Source: Thermoplasmata archaeon (GTDB lineage: Archaea; Thermoplasmatota; Thermoplasmata; Thermoplasmatales; Thermoplasmataceae). From it: a stretch of DNA of 64,000 nt. Shown here piece after piece: positions 53,701 to 61,743 of this stretch (within the stretch, counting starts at the first letter, position 1; each line of letters begins with the position of its first letter). The DNA is taken from NCBI GenBank assembly GCA_021850545.1, contig JAJZLU010000035.1, positions 205,784-269,783 of the forward strand, given 5' to 3'. Below the pieces are notes generated by a model. It did no database searches. It saw nothing but the letters and a program-made list of their open reading frames with translations, and was not told the DNA's origin. The position numbers and the translations under genes are program-made.

Positions 53701-54212
53701 GCAGCATTGGCATCACAGTTCAGGAAAGCAACACCACATCCTCAATTGTGTTCAATGTTACTGCACATTCCAAGTATCCTGTACAGAACGTGGAAGCCGT
53801 TCTTTCAGGGCCGGACGCTTCAGGCAATACCTACTTCCTGGAATATGCCGGTGGATCAGGTGATACAACTCAGTGGGCCCTATCCCTCAATGAATTCAAT
53901 TTCACATCAGGTACTTACAAGATTGAGTTCGTAGCATTCAGCAACGAATCCTCAAACTACACAAATTCTGACTTCAGCATTTCTCCCAGCATATCAGGCG
54001 GTGGAAGCGGAGGGTTCACAGGCCTTGGATATTTTGTCACAGCGGTAGGCGGCCCAACTTCCTTCCTGACGCTGATGGGAGTAATAATTTCAGCAATTAC
54101 TGTAATTGTTGCCTTGAAACAGCGTGGTACACAGGTTGTGGAGATCGGAGGGGATGAATATGAGTCAAGACCGGGTGGAGATTTGAAGAGAGTAAAACAG
54201 GGAAAGGTGTAA
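50739..54212 (+). CDS. Giant PKD-repeat surface protein (1157 aa), operon gene 5
   Basis: An exported 1157-residue surface protein. A signal/anchor segment (8-25) is followed by a long series of PKD-like beta-sandwich repeats, each with a YxWxF/xDG core and a G(T/N)Y(T/N)V turn, for example YNYSWNFGNGITS and YSYSWTFGDGKTS. A Gly-rich hinge (SGGGSGGFTGLG) leads into a single transmembrane helix near residue 1125 and a short charged cytoplasmic tail. Dozens of N-glycosylation sequons are present. The layout is that of a spike or adhesin anchored at its C-terminus, but no family was assigned. Confidence 0.8.
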   Translation: MNKGKGKLLVPLIVSLIAILVLVSFSPIASHNIRAQPEISTNNQTIWIFEGHRLLYHGPGNANNDSFGLGTITQDASEPITYNATIYQPNWEIDGNNLYSGSSHTFDLSPGNYSYDATRALPQLLGYVNLETGLTYAISWNITTVSAPSAHITAPNSIDKGTPVEFQGSATGGIGSEYNYSWNFGNGITSALQDPTVTFNHKGTYEVNLTALDATGGYGNTTINVTVGAPPTVSYTPHTTTLRPAENSTATMLNVNRDYFDSRQSTGPLYHAWMNFSEDLTTFNGTLNAYNGGEFAFVPGFYSGSSAYYTIGTVYVNATYGSHTLHWSHVYNVLTVLGSTIYYYSMAPVWHLGEPYHGAVDFNFTITPDPGHPYAGFGNTPVGLVTHSVNGNGSYGQTNLTWSGSPSSSPIPFTHGYTWNMNTSYFGSLNESYYIHWNSTDPTTSIYNGSYENGTSGEFPGSGYEAISFTSENNASDIFPYNVTWITEPYPTLNISSGKNPTDVGVSTEFYPHASGAGPFTYLWYVDGTSVSDSKDLAYEFSDSGPYNITLEATDQYGNSVNASLNEYVNSGPSVKASASFYYVDIGVTDHFYANESGGTPPVSYNWTIDGHAFHNQNVSYAFNKIGNYTVKVSIVDAAGGTSYALLNIRANSTPSIRITPNQAIVSVTTHFEAYVENGTGESYLTWTFPSGTTTGRYANYSFSNAGTQEIVIHVMDEGGFSGNFLYNVTVQIYVKISASTKEGIAPLNVNFLSSVLGGSSYSYSWTFGDGKTSVSASPSETFSSGNYTVNLTVTDQGGAEGYSTLQIVSLPSPVVLSYSPNSNVTVLTQLEFQAKAAWYAQNSSIVWNLPNGNQYSTFGFNYTFPAYSAENNVSVDFSYDFNGPQTYKTNLIVRMVPSLPVIQISGYKSNVLVNSSITLDASGSFSYDSSIKEYRWTYDNVTYGQSSQTFTFRHTGTKDITVKVIDGLGAESSQTLVVKVSAPTTSSSIGITVQESNTTSSIVFNVTAHSKYPVQNVEAVLSGPDASGNTYFLEYAGGSGDTTQWALSLNEFNFTSGTYKIEFVAFSNESSNYTNSDFSISPSISGGGSGGFTGLGYFVTAVGGPTSFLTLMGVIISAITVIVALKQRGTQVVEIGGDEYESRPGGDLKRVKQGKV

Positions 54213-54216
54213 AAAA

Positions 54217-54390
54217 ATGGGTAAAGCAACAGACATAGCAATCGGATTGTTCGTTTTGATCATAATTGTGCTTGTACTGACAAGGATGGGTCTTGATCTG
54301 TCAAGCCTCATAACACTGTTCAAGCATTTCTTCTTTGGGCCGTCCGGTAGTACTGGCACAAATACCACAGCAGGAATGATTCTGAAATGA
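54217..54390 (+). CDS. Small single-TM protein (57 aa), operon gene 6
   Basis: A 57-residue protein with one N-terminal transmembrane helix (IAIGLFVLIIIVLVLT) and a Gly/Ser/Thr-rich tail. It begins five bases after the surface protein and ends on an ATGA overlap with the next gene. Its size and place suggest an accessory membrane peptide. Confidence 0.6.
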   Translation: MGKATDIAIGLFVLIIIVLVLTRMGLDLSSLITLFKHFFFGPSGSTGTNTTAGMILK

Positions 54391-55220
54391 AATCAGCAGC
54401 TGTAGGTTTTGCACTTCTAATTCTAGCATTAATCGCCTTGCCACTGTCCAGTGCACACTCTCCTCAGCTGTCTAATGAAGTGTATGCGTTTTCCTCTCAG
54501 TCTAAAGCAAAACAGTCCCTATACCTTGAAGGGAACCAGTCTGGGATGGAGATGTTCAAGAACTGGTCCATTGTTATTGTAGGCCAGGGCAATTATGAAG
54601 TCGTTGAGAATGGTTCAGTCCTGGCAAAGGGATACAGCAGCTCTTCAATGGTCATACCCGAAATATTCAATGTATCAAAGGTATCGGTAGATGTATTCTT
54701 CAATGGAGTGAAATACGGTTTCAACAACATAACCATTGTCAATTTCCTTTCATCAAAATCGCTCATTTCTGTTTCCGTGTCATCCTACATGCCCCACCAG
54801 TCTCAATTTCTCACTGTTCAACCGGGTCAGTCACATGCACTGATGTACCAGGACTGGATAGCATATTTCTCAACTTCAAAGAACGAATCCTATTCCATCA
54901 TAGATAACGGACATAACCTGACATCAGGGTATGTCCAAGGCTCCAAATCGGTCGATTTTAACGTTTCAAAGGGTGGTGCGAGTGTTATCATCAAGATAGG
55001 CGGAAAGACTTATTCTTACCCGCAGGAACTCATTGCAACGGTACCTTTGCAACAGTACTACGGCCATACGGCACCAAAGGCACAGTTCACTCTGTCTGAA
55101 TACATCGATTTTGGTATTCATGTCCTGACGGATGCTTCCATTGGCCTTCTTTTCGCAATACTGACAGTTGGAGCCTGGGTTATTTCCCGCAAGAACCGCA
55201 GGGTTATGCAGATGAGGTAA
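54387..55220 (+). CDS. Secreted membrane-anchored protein, operon gene 7
   Basis: A 277-residue exported protein. An N-terminal signal peptide (1-23) is followed by a beta-rich extracellular domain with repeated stretches (ELSYSIIDNGHNLTSGY-like and NYEVVENGSVLAKGY), and a C-terminal transmembrane helix before a short basic tail (SRKNRRVMQMR). Several glycosylation sequons. Function unknown. Confidence 0.65.
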   Translation: MKSAAVGFALLILALIALPLSSAHSPQLSNEVYAFSSQSKAKQSLYLEGNQSGMEMFKNWSIVIVGQGNYEVVENGSVLAKGYSSSSMVIPEIFNVSKVSVDVFFNGVKYGFNNITIVNFLSSKSLISVSVSSYMPHQSQFLTVQPGQSHALMYQDWIAYFSTSKNESYSIIDNGHNLTSGYVQGSKSVDFNVSKGGASVIIKIGGKTYSYPQELIATVPLQQYYGHTAPKAQFTLSEYIDFGIHVLTDASIGLLFAILTVGAWVISRKNRRVMQMR

Positions 55221-55224
55221 AATC

Positions 55225-55980
55225 ATGGGTTATGTAGCCGATAAGATCATTGAAAGAAGGCAGGAAAAGGAGCAGAAGGAGCTTGAGCAGTCTAAGAAAG
55301 ATATTGACAGGCTCAAGAAAGAAAGGGATCGATATGTGTCTACATGGTCCACAATCCGGGAGACATGGTGGAGATTTGCCCTTGGCTTCTTCCTTCTGTA
55401 TGTTTCGTATCGGCTTGTAGGTGCACCATTTACACTGGCAATGGCGGCCAGCATGAGCCTCCTGATCTTCCTGTACACCGACAGGATACACAAGGTCCCA
55501 AGCGAAAGGATCCTAGAAATCAAGGTACACAAGAAGAGCCTGATCATCCATGAATACAGGGTTCCCTCAGGCCTTTTCAACATGGTTGTGTTTGAAAATT
55601 ACCAACCTGCGGCCCGTTCCAACATCGGGGCAGTCCATCTTGCTGAAAGGGTTGAATTCGATGAAAAAGGAGTAATTTCATCCATACACTTCATGCATCC
55701 TGAGCATAACCTTCTCAAGTTCGTAATGCACGCTGAGGAGTACGAGAACCTCATCCAGATTCTGATCAACCATGAGCATATGATCACAAAATACGAGAAG
55801 CTAATGCCATTGCTCACAAAGCTTGCTGCAAGGAAGATCACAAAGGAACAGTTTGAGGCTCTGGGATCCGCATACTCAGAGGATGCAGATCAGGCCCCAA
55901 AGGTGATAAAGAAGTCCCTCGAGGAAATCCAGGACCTCAAGGAAACTAATGATCTGATCAAGGTGAGGTCTTCTTCATGA
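55225..55980 (+). CDS. Coiled-coil membrane protein, operon gene 8
   Basis: A 251-residue protein with an N-terminal, strongly charged coiled coil (about 8-40), two central transmembrane helices (about 50-85) and a large cytoplasmic C-terminal region that is helical and charged. It could bridge the membrane proteins to cytoplasmic components. Its stop overlaps the next start. Confidence 0.6.
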   Translation: MGYVADKIIERRQEKEQKELEQSKKDIDRLKKERDRYVSTWSTIRETWWRFALGFFLLYVSYRLVGAPFTLAMAASMSLLIFLYTDRIHKVPSERILEIKVHKKSLIIHEYRVPSGLFNMVVFENYQPAARSNIGAVHLAERVEFDEKGVISSIHFMHPEHNLLKFVMHAEEYENLIQILINHEHMITKYEKLMPLLTKLAARKITKEQFEALGSAYSEDADQAPKVIKKSLEEIQDLKETNDLIKVRSSS

Positions 55981-56288
55981 TAGAACACGACTACTCAATG
56001 CGGAAGATCAAAATCCAGCAGATCTGGGATGACATCTTTGCCTTGAATCCTGAACTGAAGGACAACAGGTATGCCAAATTCTCATACCGTGAATTCAGGG
56101 AAGCAGAGGACCAGGATGAGAGGGCACCGCCGGTATCAGCAGGCATGATGCGTGTACCTGTTGGTTTATCAGTATCAAAAGTCCATAGAGCGGAGCAAAA
56201 GCAGGAACACAATTCTTCAAAGATTGGTGAAGGGGAAATATGGGCTATTTTCCACAAGGTTCCCCAGATATTCATACTCAAGAGGTGA
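55977..56288 (+). CDS. Uncharacterised protein (103 aa), operon gene 9
   Basis: A 103-residue soluble protein, acidic/basic alternating with a helical N-terminus (MRKIKIQQIWDDIFALNPEL). Starts on an ATGA overlap. Function unknown. Confidence 0.5.
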   Translation: MIEHDYSMRKIKIQQIWDDIFALNPELKDNRYAKFSYREFREAEDQDERAPPVSAGMMRVPVGLSVSKVHRAEQKQEHNSSKIGEGEIWAIFHKVPQIFILKR

Positions 56289-56291
56289 AAA

Positions 56292-56621
56292 ATGACTAAG
56301 TTTAGAACTGTAAAACAGAACGGAAAGAAGCAGGTTATACCCATAAATGAGAGGAAAGGCACCCGCATTTCCAGGCAAATTTCATCCAACCAGATTAACA
56401 GGATGGGAATACGGAATCCAGGATCCCTCACTGACCTTGGTTACAGGATGAAGGAACCATGGCCGCAAAGAAAAGAGGCCATAGATGAAGCTGTGCAAAA
56501 ATATGGAAAGAAGAAGACTGCATTGAAATTTTCTGATCTTGTGAGAATGAATGCTCACCGACCACATCAGAAAGAAATCGCACTCCACGACTTGAGATAT
56601 GTAACCGGGAGAGAAAATTAA
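56292..56621 (+). CDS. Basic uncharacterised protein (109 aa), operon gene 10
   Basis: A 109-residue basic protein; the whole sequence is rich in Lys and Arg (TKFRTVKQNGKKQVIPINERKG), and a helical C-terminal half follows. Nucleic-acid binding is possible. Located between the coiled-coil protein and ArdC-like genes. Confidence 0.5.
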   Translation: MTKFRTVKQNGKKQVIPINERKGTRISRQISSNQINRMGIRNPGSLTDLGYRMKEPWPQRKEAIDEAVQKYGKKKTALKFSDLVRMNAHRPHQKEIALHDLRYVTGREN

Positions 56622-56638
56622 ACAAAGAGGTATGAAAA

Positions 56639-57751
56639 ATGTCAGATAGATGGATAACGGTAAAAGACAAGAAGAAAGAGAACAGGCATGTCAAGATAAC
56701 CGGAATGAAGGACTCCAGGCCAACGCTTGAGATGAAGCTTCGATACAGTGATATCAATCCAAGCAGGAAGGAAACCTTGACCCTTGAACAGCTCGCTAGA
56801 GATCAATTAAAGAGAGCAAGTCAGGCCACAACAGTAGATCAAATGCTCCTGCACCTGGAAAAATACACAGGTCTCCTTGGGAACTTCTCTTCTTTCAATT
56901 CTGTGTTGATAAAAGAGCAGGACCCCTATGCAACCGTCGTACGTTCCAAAAGCGACTGGCAGGCATATGGATACAAAGTAAAGGATGATGCTGTACCAAT
57001 CAACATCCTGTTTCCTGTAGTATCAGGAAAGCATGCTTCAAATGGCAAGATGCTTGATTTCATCAATAAGCTCAGAGCCCAGGGATTAAGCGATGAACTG
57101 ATCGACGAAAAGGTCAGGGAGAAATATCCAAACAATCGCGTACCCACTCATACATTTGGCATAACACAGGTATTCGATAAGAAGGCAGTAGAAGCCATAC
57201 CCGGAAAGAAGCAGATCAACGTCTTTGACAGGGATTCAGAGATGAAGGCCCAGAGTTTGTACTCATACCTGAAAGACGTAGCATCCTCAAACTACAGGGT
57301 TACTGAGGATCCCTTTGCCGGTGGTAGAGGATTCACTGCTCAGGATCCGGAACATGGCCAGAGGATAAACGTCATGAAGATCCCGGGTGAAAATGTCCAG
57401 GCATTGAGAACATTGCTGCACGAACTTTCCCACGCGAAACTTGAACACGTCTACGGGAAAGGTGGCGCCAGAGGAGTTCAGGAATCAGAGGCTGAATTAT
57501 CAGCATGGCTGGTTGGGAAACACTTTGGCTATGACTTCAAGGACTCTGCACCGTATATCAAGGGATGGTCCTCACGCCAGGACTTCAAGGAAGATAACGT
57601 GGACAGGTCAATGAAGACTGCTGCATGGATCATCAAGAATGTGGATCTTGAAGAGCTGAAAGGAAAGTTAGTGCCTGAAGCTTCAGTTTCCGTACAAACA
57701 TCAAGGAAAACCATTGGGAAAATGAAGTCTTTCCAGGCAACACTGGGGTGA
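56639..57751 (+). CDS. ArdC-like antirestriction protein with zincin domain, operon gene 11
   Basis: A 370-residue protein with the ArdC layout. The N-terminal region (about 50-185) matches the ssDNA-binding domain of plasmid antirestriction proteins (GNFSSFNSVLIKEQDPYATVV, followed by PINILFPV). The C-terminal region is a zincin metallopeptidase with zinc site HELSH at residues 261-265 and a downstream Glu in ESEAEL. ArdC-type proteins protect incoming mobile DNA, which strongly suggests that this operon belongs to a mobile element. The mechanism here is inferred. Confidence 0.78.
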   Translation: MSDRWITVKDKKKENRHVKITGMKDSRPTLEMKLRYSDINPSRKETLTLEQLARDQLKRASQATTVDQMLLHLEKYTGLLGNFSSFNSVLIKEQDPYATVVRSKSDWQAYGYKVKDDAVPINILFPVVSGKHASNGKMLDFINKLRAQGLSDELIDEKVREKYPNNRVPTHTFGITQVFDKKAVEAIPGKKQINVFDRDSEMKAQSLYSYLKDVASSNYRVTEDPFAGGRGFTAQDPEHGQRINVMKIPGENVQALRTLLHELSHAKLEHVYGKGGARGVQESEAELSAWLVGKHFGYDFKDSAPYIKGWSSRQDFKEDNVDRSMKTAAWIIKNVDLEELKGKLVPEASVSVQTSRKTIGKMKSFQATLG

Positions 57752-57755
57752 TCTA

Positions 57756-58121
57756 ATGGATGAAGGATCAAGGGACGGAGCTCACGCCTTTTACACTATG
57801 TTTATGAGCTGCTCAGAGCTCCCGGTGAACCGTCCGCACAACAGGTCCAATGTCCTTTCCTATTTTAAGTCCCTGGTACAGCTGGAAAACATGCTGTCAC
57901 CATTCACTGATGAAATAGAGGGTTATGAGGACTCATACAGGAAGATCTATGACAAGTTCTCCAAGATTGATAAAGAATCTCCAAACTATGTGAATGAATC
58001 TTATCAGATCTGTGGGGAATTTCTCGGCCTTCTGTCACAGGCAATGCAGGAACTTGGCCTTCTGATACCGGTGAATTCAACTTCCAGTGATGGTGTCCTG
58101 TCAGAACCGTACAGCGATTAA
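57756..58121 (+). CDS. Uncharacterised protein (121 aa), operon gene 12
   Basis: A 121-residue soluble protein with an acidic, helical character (YFKSLVQLENMLSPFTDEIEGYEDSYRKIYDKFSK). It starts four bases after the ArdC-like gene. Function unknown. Confidence 0.5.
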   Translation: MDEGSRDGAHAFYTMFMSCSELPVNRPHNRSNVLSYFKSLVQLENMLSPFTDEIEGYEDSYRKIYDKFSKIDKESPNYVNESYQICGEFLGLLSQAMQELGLLIPVNSTSSDGVLSEPYSD

Positions 58122-58122
58122 T

Positions 58123-59061
58123 ATGCCGACATTTGAAAATGGGGAGAAATCAACCTGGTTAATCCCCTGGGTTAAGAGACGGATAAAGCAGAACAGGAAT
58201 CTCATTGGTATTTTCGTTGGAGATACAGGATCCGGAAAATCTCTTTCTTCCATATCATTAGCTGAACAGATAGATCCGGACTTCTCAGTGGAAAGGATTG
58301 TATTCACAGTCCAGGAACTCATAACCCTTGTTAATTCAGGGAAACTTAAGCCTGGATCGGTTGTTATTTTTGATGATGCAGGCCTTGGAGTCAATGCAAG
58401 ATTATGGAAAAATCAATCATCCGTAATATTCGGAATGCTTACTCAGGGTTTCAGGTATATGCAGATCATTCTTTTGATCACAGTACCAAAGATTTACTTC
58501 ATTGAACGCCAGAGCAGGAATCTAATTCATGTGATGTTTGAAGCAACAGACGTACAAGGGATAATGAAACCAAAGCTACCTTTCCCTTCACCGTTCCATG
58601 ATGACAAGATCTGGTTCAAATATCCACAGATCCAGAGGGGATTCAAGAAAATTACAATCAAGACCTCTAGGTTTAAGCTGCCTTCACAGCCTCTGATTGA
58701 TGCTTACGAATCCAAGAAGAAAGACTACATGGAAACAAAGTTCAAGGAATTTGAAGAGAAGCTTACTGGAAGATCCAGGGATTCAAGCGATGGAATTCCA
58801 TTGACATGCGGTGAATGTGGTTATTCCTGGAACTATACAGGTTTCCTGAGAGTTGCCAGATGTCCTAATTGTGAAACCAGAGTGTATATTCTGGAAAAGG
58901 AGAGTCGATCTTCAGGATATGATGTCAAATGCAATCATTGCAGTTATATATGGAGATTCACTGGATCAGCAAAGCGTACAACTTGTCCTAATTGTGAGCA
59001 GAAAGTAGATACTGAGAAGAACCGAGTCCCGGATTCGGATGATTCTAACGTAACTGTGTAA
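58123..59061 (+). CDS. P-loop ATPase with tandem C-terminal zinc ribbons, operon gene 13
   Basis: An ATPase of 312 residues. Walker A is GDTGSGKS at 33-40 and Walker B is VVIFDDAG near 80. A glutamine/phenylalanine region with a RYMQIILLITV stretch follows. Two similar zinc ribbons repeat at the C-terminus: CGECGYSWNYTGFLRVARCPNC and CNHCSYIWRFTGSAKRTTCPNC. The ATPase resembles DNA-packaging or plasmid-transfer ATPases in general form, but no family was confirmed. ATG 58123 lies one base after the previous stop. It closes the operon. Confidence 0.72.
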   Translation: MPTFENGEKSTWLIPWVKRRIKQNRNLIGIFVGDTGSGKSLSSISLAEQIDPDFSVERIVFTVQELITLVNSGKLKPGSVVIFDDAGLGVNARLWKNQSSVIFGMLTQGFRYMQIILLITVPKIYFIERQSRNLIHVMFEATDVQGIMKPKLPFPSPFHDDKIWFKYPQIQRGFKKITIKTSRFKLPSQPLIDAYESKKKDYMETKFKEFEEKLTGRSRDSSDGIPLTCGECGYSWNYTGFLRVARCPNCETRVYILEKESRSSGYDVKCNHCSYIWRFTGSAKRTTCPNCEQKVDTEKNRVPDSDDSNVTV

Positions 59062-59062
59062 A

Positions 59063-59110
59063 AGTGTCCTCAAGGACAGAAGAGGACAGCATAGAGGACA
59101 CTGCACTTTT
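59063..59110. repeat. Inverted and direct GGACA repeats after the operon
   Basis: AGTGTCCTC (59063-59071) and GAGGACACT (59094-59102) are exact reverse complements. GGACA also recurs at 59074, 59084 and 59096, giving 10-12 base steps. A T-rich run follows. This may be a terminator hairpin or a regulator-binding cluster. Confidence 0.45.
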
Positions 59111-59330
59111 CCCTTTATTTACCGTAATATCTGAACAATTTTGTCCTGTTTTGGTGGTGGTGACTAACTTTTCATGTATTATATAGATAAGATAACAAGG
59201 TGTCGTTGGGGCAAGTTTTGAGAGGTCAATCATAAGACAAACCAAAACCCAGTGGAAAAGTTATTTAGAAATTATTGCACAAAGATCATGGCGAAAAAAT
59301 TGTCTTAAAAGAAAATGTTAATATATTTTT
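59111..59330. other. AT-rich intergenic region
   Basis: About 220 bases between the operon and the ADP-ribosyltransferase-like gene. An A/T-rich box (TATTTTAAC, 59331-59339) at its right end precedes the ATG 59351. No other signal was seen. Confidence 0.4.
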
Positions 59331-59350
59331 CTATTTTAACATATAAAAAT

Positions 59351-59914
59351 ATGAAAGAACCAGTCTTGCAACCGATCCCTCTACCGATAAAAAACAGCAT
59401 GATTGATGCCTATCATGGAACCAAGAAAAGCAATGCATTGAAAGCCTTGAATTCGAAAAAATTTCACAAAAGCATAAATCCCGGAGACTGGTTGGGCCAT
59501 GGGATCTATTTTTGGGAGGATAATCCTAGTAGAGCTAAAATGTGGGCTGACGAGCATTCTAATGGAGAGGAAAGCTCCGTTTTGAAAACCAGGATAAAAT
59601 TAGGTAAATGCTTGGACCTATCAGATGGTTCAATGGCTGCAATAGTAAAAGTCGCTTATAACCGATTAAAAGAAGAATATGATTCAGAAGGCAAGGATAT
59701 GCCCATAAACGATCCAGATGATCCGAAGAATCATCGTCTCGATTGTGCAGTGATGAATTTTCTACCAAGAATTGTGGAGATTGATACCATTAGGGCGCCT
59801 TTTTATGAAGGCGCTCAATTATTCCCTGGATCTTTTTTGCTAAGCTATTCACACATACAGATTGTAGTAATTAATGAGGATAACATTATTGGTGGAATAT
59901 CTTTGTTTTCTTAA
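59351..59914 (+). CDS. ADP-ribosyltransferase-like protein
   Basis: A 187-residue protein of the ADP-ribosyltransferase/PARP-like fold. The N-terminal signature YHGT (residues 21-24) is followed by WLGHGIYFWED at 47-57, which matches the NAD-binding H-Y-E style of small ART-like proteins found near phage and plasmid genes. ATG 59351 was chosen because a TATTTTAAC box lies about 12-20 bases away; an earlier ATG at 59315 is also in frame. It could act as a toxin on a cellular target. No catalytic Glu can be assigned with certainty. Confidence 0.7.
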   Translation: MKEPVLQPIPLPIKNSMIDAYHGTKKSNALKALNSKKFHKSINPGDWLGHGIYFWEDNPSRAKMWADEHSNGEESSVLKTRIKLGKCLDLSDGSMAAIVKVAYNRLKEEYDSEGKDMPINDPDDPKNHRLDCAVMNFLPRIVEIDTIRAPFYEGAQLFPGSFLLSYSHIQIVVINEDNIIGGISLFS

Positions 59915-60001
59915 TCAAGACATCGGACAGGTAGCTTTTCTCTGGTGTCAATAATAATATAGGAATACTTAAATAGGTATCTAAAATAATTATTCTCAGA
60001 G

Positions 60002-60844
60002 ATGACAACTCGGTACAAAGCATATATTGCCTCTCCCCTAACGGGCCTCGATGAAACCGAGAGGGAGGAAGTATATCGTAAATTAAATGATTTGAAAGAG
60101 ATATGCAAAGATTACGATATAGAGGCCTATATCCCAGGTAAATTTACTGATCCGGTCAAGAATCCTGAAGTAGAGCCATACGCGGTGTATCAGACAGATA
60201 GAGACCGAGTACGAACTTCGGACCTTTTTGTGCTGTTGGCGGTTAAACCTAGTTTCGGTGCTGGTCAGGAGGTTGAAATTGCATATAATTCACTCATACC
60301 GATGATGATACTACAACCTAAGGGTTCAGATCTGAGTAGAATGGTCGCAGGGGTCCCCAGTCGCTTGAAATACGTTGCGAGTTTCGATGATGAGTCCTTG
60401 GAAAAGTGTTTTAGAGAGGGGGTTTTATTGCTTAAGCCACATATTGAAAGAAGACGATCAGGCTCGAGCTTTAGTCAGTCAAATACTATTGGGAAAACTA
60501 TAAATCTGTTAAGGGAGGAAAATAATTTGAGTCTCGATGAACTGTCCACAGCACTGGGAATTTCATCAGAGGAATTGGATTTTATTGAAAGAAGTGACGA
60601 TTATTCAGTTAATCCCTCAATGATAATAATTTCAAGATTGGCAACTGCTTTGGGAGTCGACCCTGAGCGAATTCTCTTTAGTGATTTCCATGATAGAAAA
60701 TTGAATGAGTTTGCTTCTAAACTTGTGAAGGTTCTTAAAAAACTCCCATACACCGAAATAGTTGGTGCTCGAACTAAAGATCACGCAATTAATGATGAAG
60801 ACCTTATGACTATGGTTATGCGCTTAATCTTGGAAGAGAACTGA
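60002..60844 (+). CDS. Nucleoside deoxyribosyltransferase-HTH fusion protein
   Basis: A two-domain protein of 280 residues. Residues 1-145 match the nucleoside 2-deoxyribosyltransferase fold: the ASPLTG loop at 10-15, SDLFVLL at 73-79 and the active-site helix SFGAGQEVEIA at 84-94. Residues about 162-226 form a Cro/XRE helix-turn-helix (INLLREENNLSLDELSTALGISSEELDFIERS). This N-to-C architecture resembles certain retron-associated effectors. The following ImmA-like protease gene is probably cotranscribed, giving a toxin-antitoxin-like pair. An ACTTAAATAG box at 59968-59977 suggests a leaderless start. Confidence 0.78.
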   Translation: MTTRYKAYIASPLTGLDETEREEVYRKLNDLKEICKDYDIEAYIPGKFTDPVKNPEVEPYAVYQTDRDRVRTSDLFVLLAVKPSFGAGQEVEIAYNSLIPMMILQPKGSDLSRMVAGVPSRLKYVASFDDESLEKCFREGVLLLKPHIERRRSGSSFSQSNTIGKTINLLREENNLSLDELSTALGISSEELDFIERSDDYSVNPSMIIISRLATALGVDPERILFSDFHDRKLNEFASKLVKVLKKLPYTEIVGARTKDHAINDEDLMTMVMRLILEEN

Positions 60845-60850
60845 GTGATC

Positions 60851-61606
60851 ATGTCAGAGTTATCAATCCTTGATTCTATAATGGGAGAAAATAGGCCAAC
60901 CTACCAATCTTTGTTGGTAGAATATGAACCAGAGACCCTTGCAGCTAGTGTCTTAAAAAAGTCAGATCAAACAAATCCTCCAACAGATTTATTTAGAGTA
61001 TTGAAAGATTTAGGAATTAGGGCATACGATGAGAACTTAAAGAGTGACGGATATCTGTTGAAAGATAGCGGAGGAGGAATCATATTTTACAAGGGTCCAA
61101 GGCATCAGGAGGGGTATAGGTGGAGATTTACTATAGCACATGAAATAGGCCATTGGGTGCTCAAACAACTCACAATTTCAGGCCGCAAGAGCAAACCAGC
61201 TTCTTTAGAGAGTATTGAGGTATGGTGCAACAAATTCGCTTCTGAGTTGCTTATTCAAGAATCTGTTTTGAGAGGATTGTTTCAGAAGGAAAATTTGACT
61301 TATCCCAAATTACTAGAACTTGCGGAATTGTTCCAAGTTTCTGAGGATGTGCTGAGGTATAGACTCAGGTCCCAGAATGTCGAAATAGTGCTCGTCGAGA
61401 GAGATGGAGGTAAACTCGTGCTAGTCCAAAACGGAGAGAATAAATCACACATTTCTCTATCTTTCATTGAATCTGCAGCAGGAAGAAACAAAACGCTTGC
61501 TGAGGAAATAGCTAAGATTGATGATCCTATAATGGTCGGGCCAGAGATGGTAATTTCACTAAAAAGAAAAATCGTAAGGTATTATCTAATAAAACCTGTG
61601 AAATGA
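60851..61606 (+). CDS. ImmA/IrrE-type metalloprotease
   Basis: A zinc protease of the ImmA/IrrE (COG2856) family, 251 residues. The active site is AHEIGHWVL with zinc ligands at His97 and His101 and catalytic Glu98, and a third ligand in FASELL near 132. ImmA proteases often cleave a partner XRE-family repressor, as in mobile-element induction. Its neighbour is the deoxyribosyltransferase-HTH protein, whose helix-turn-helix part is a candidate substrate. A GTG two codons upstream (60845) is an alternative start. Confidence 0.82.
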   Translation: MSELSILDSIMGENRPTYQSLLVEYEPETLAASVLKKSDQTNPPTDLFRVLKDLGIRAYDENLKSDGYLLKDSGGGIIFYKGPRHQEGYRWRFTIAHEIGHWVLKQLTISGRKSKPASLESIEVWCNKFASELLIQESVLRGLFQKENLTYPKLLELAELFQVSEDVLRYRLRSQNVEIVLVERDGGKLVLVQNGENKSHISLSFIESAAGRNKTLAEEIAKIDDPIMVGPEMVISLKRKIVRYYLIKPVK

Positions 61607-61650
61607 TCACCCATCATTGAAACGCGTTAACTTTTAGGGTAAAACTTAAC

Positions 61651-61700
61651 GCCCTTTATATACCAATAATCTGTTTTTCAAATGCACGTATATAAGGGGC
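61651..61700. repeat. Inverted repeat before the broken integrase
   Basis: GCCCTTTATATAC (61651-61663) and GTATATAAGGGGC (61688-61700) are inverted copies with one mismatch, separated by 24 bases. It could be two opposed TATA boxes or a recombinase arm-binding site next to the integrase gene. Confidence 0.4.
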
Positions 61701-61743
61701 CATAGAAAAACCATTAAGTCTTGACATAAACTTAACAGGCATT

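Noticed and set aside
59045..59245. Minus-strand frame after the ATPase gene
   Set aside because: The region is dominated by repeats and A/T tracts; no promoter or homology.
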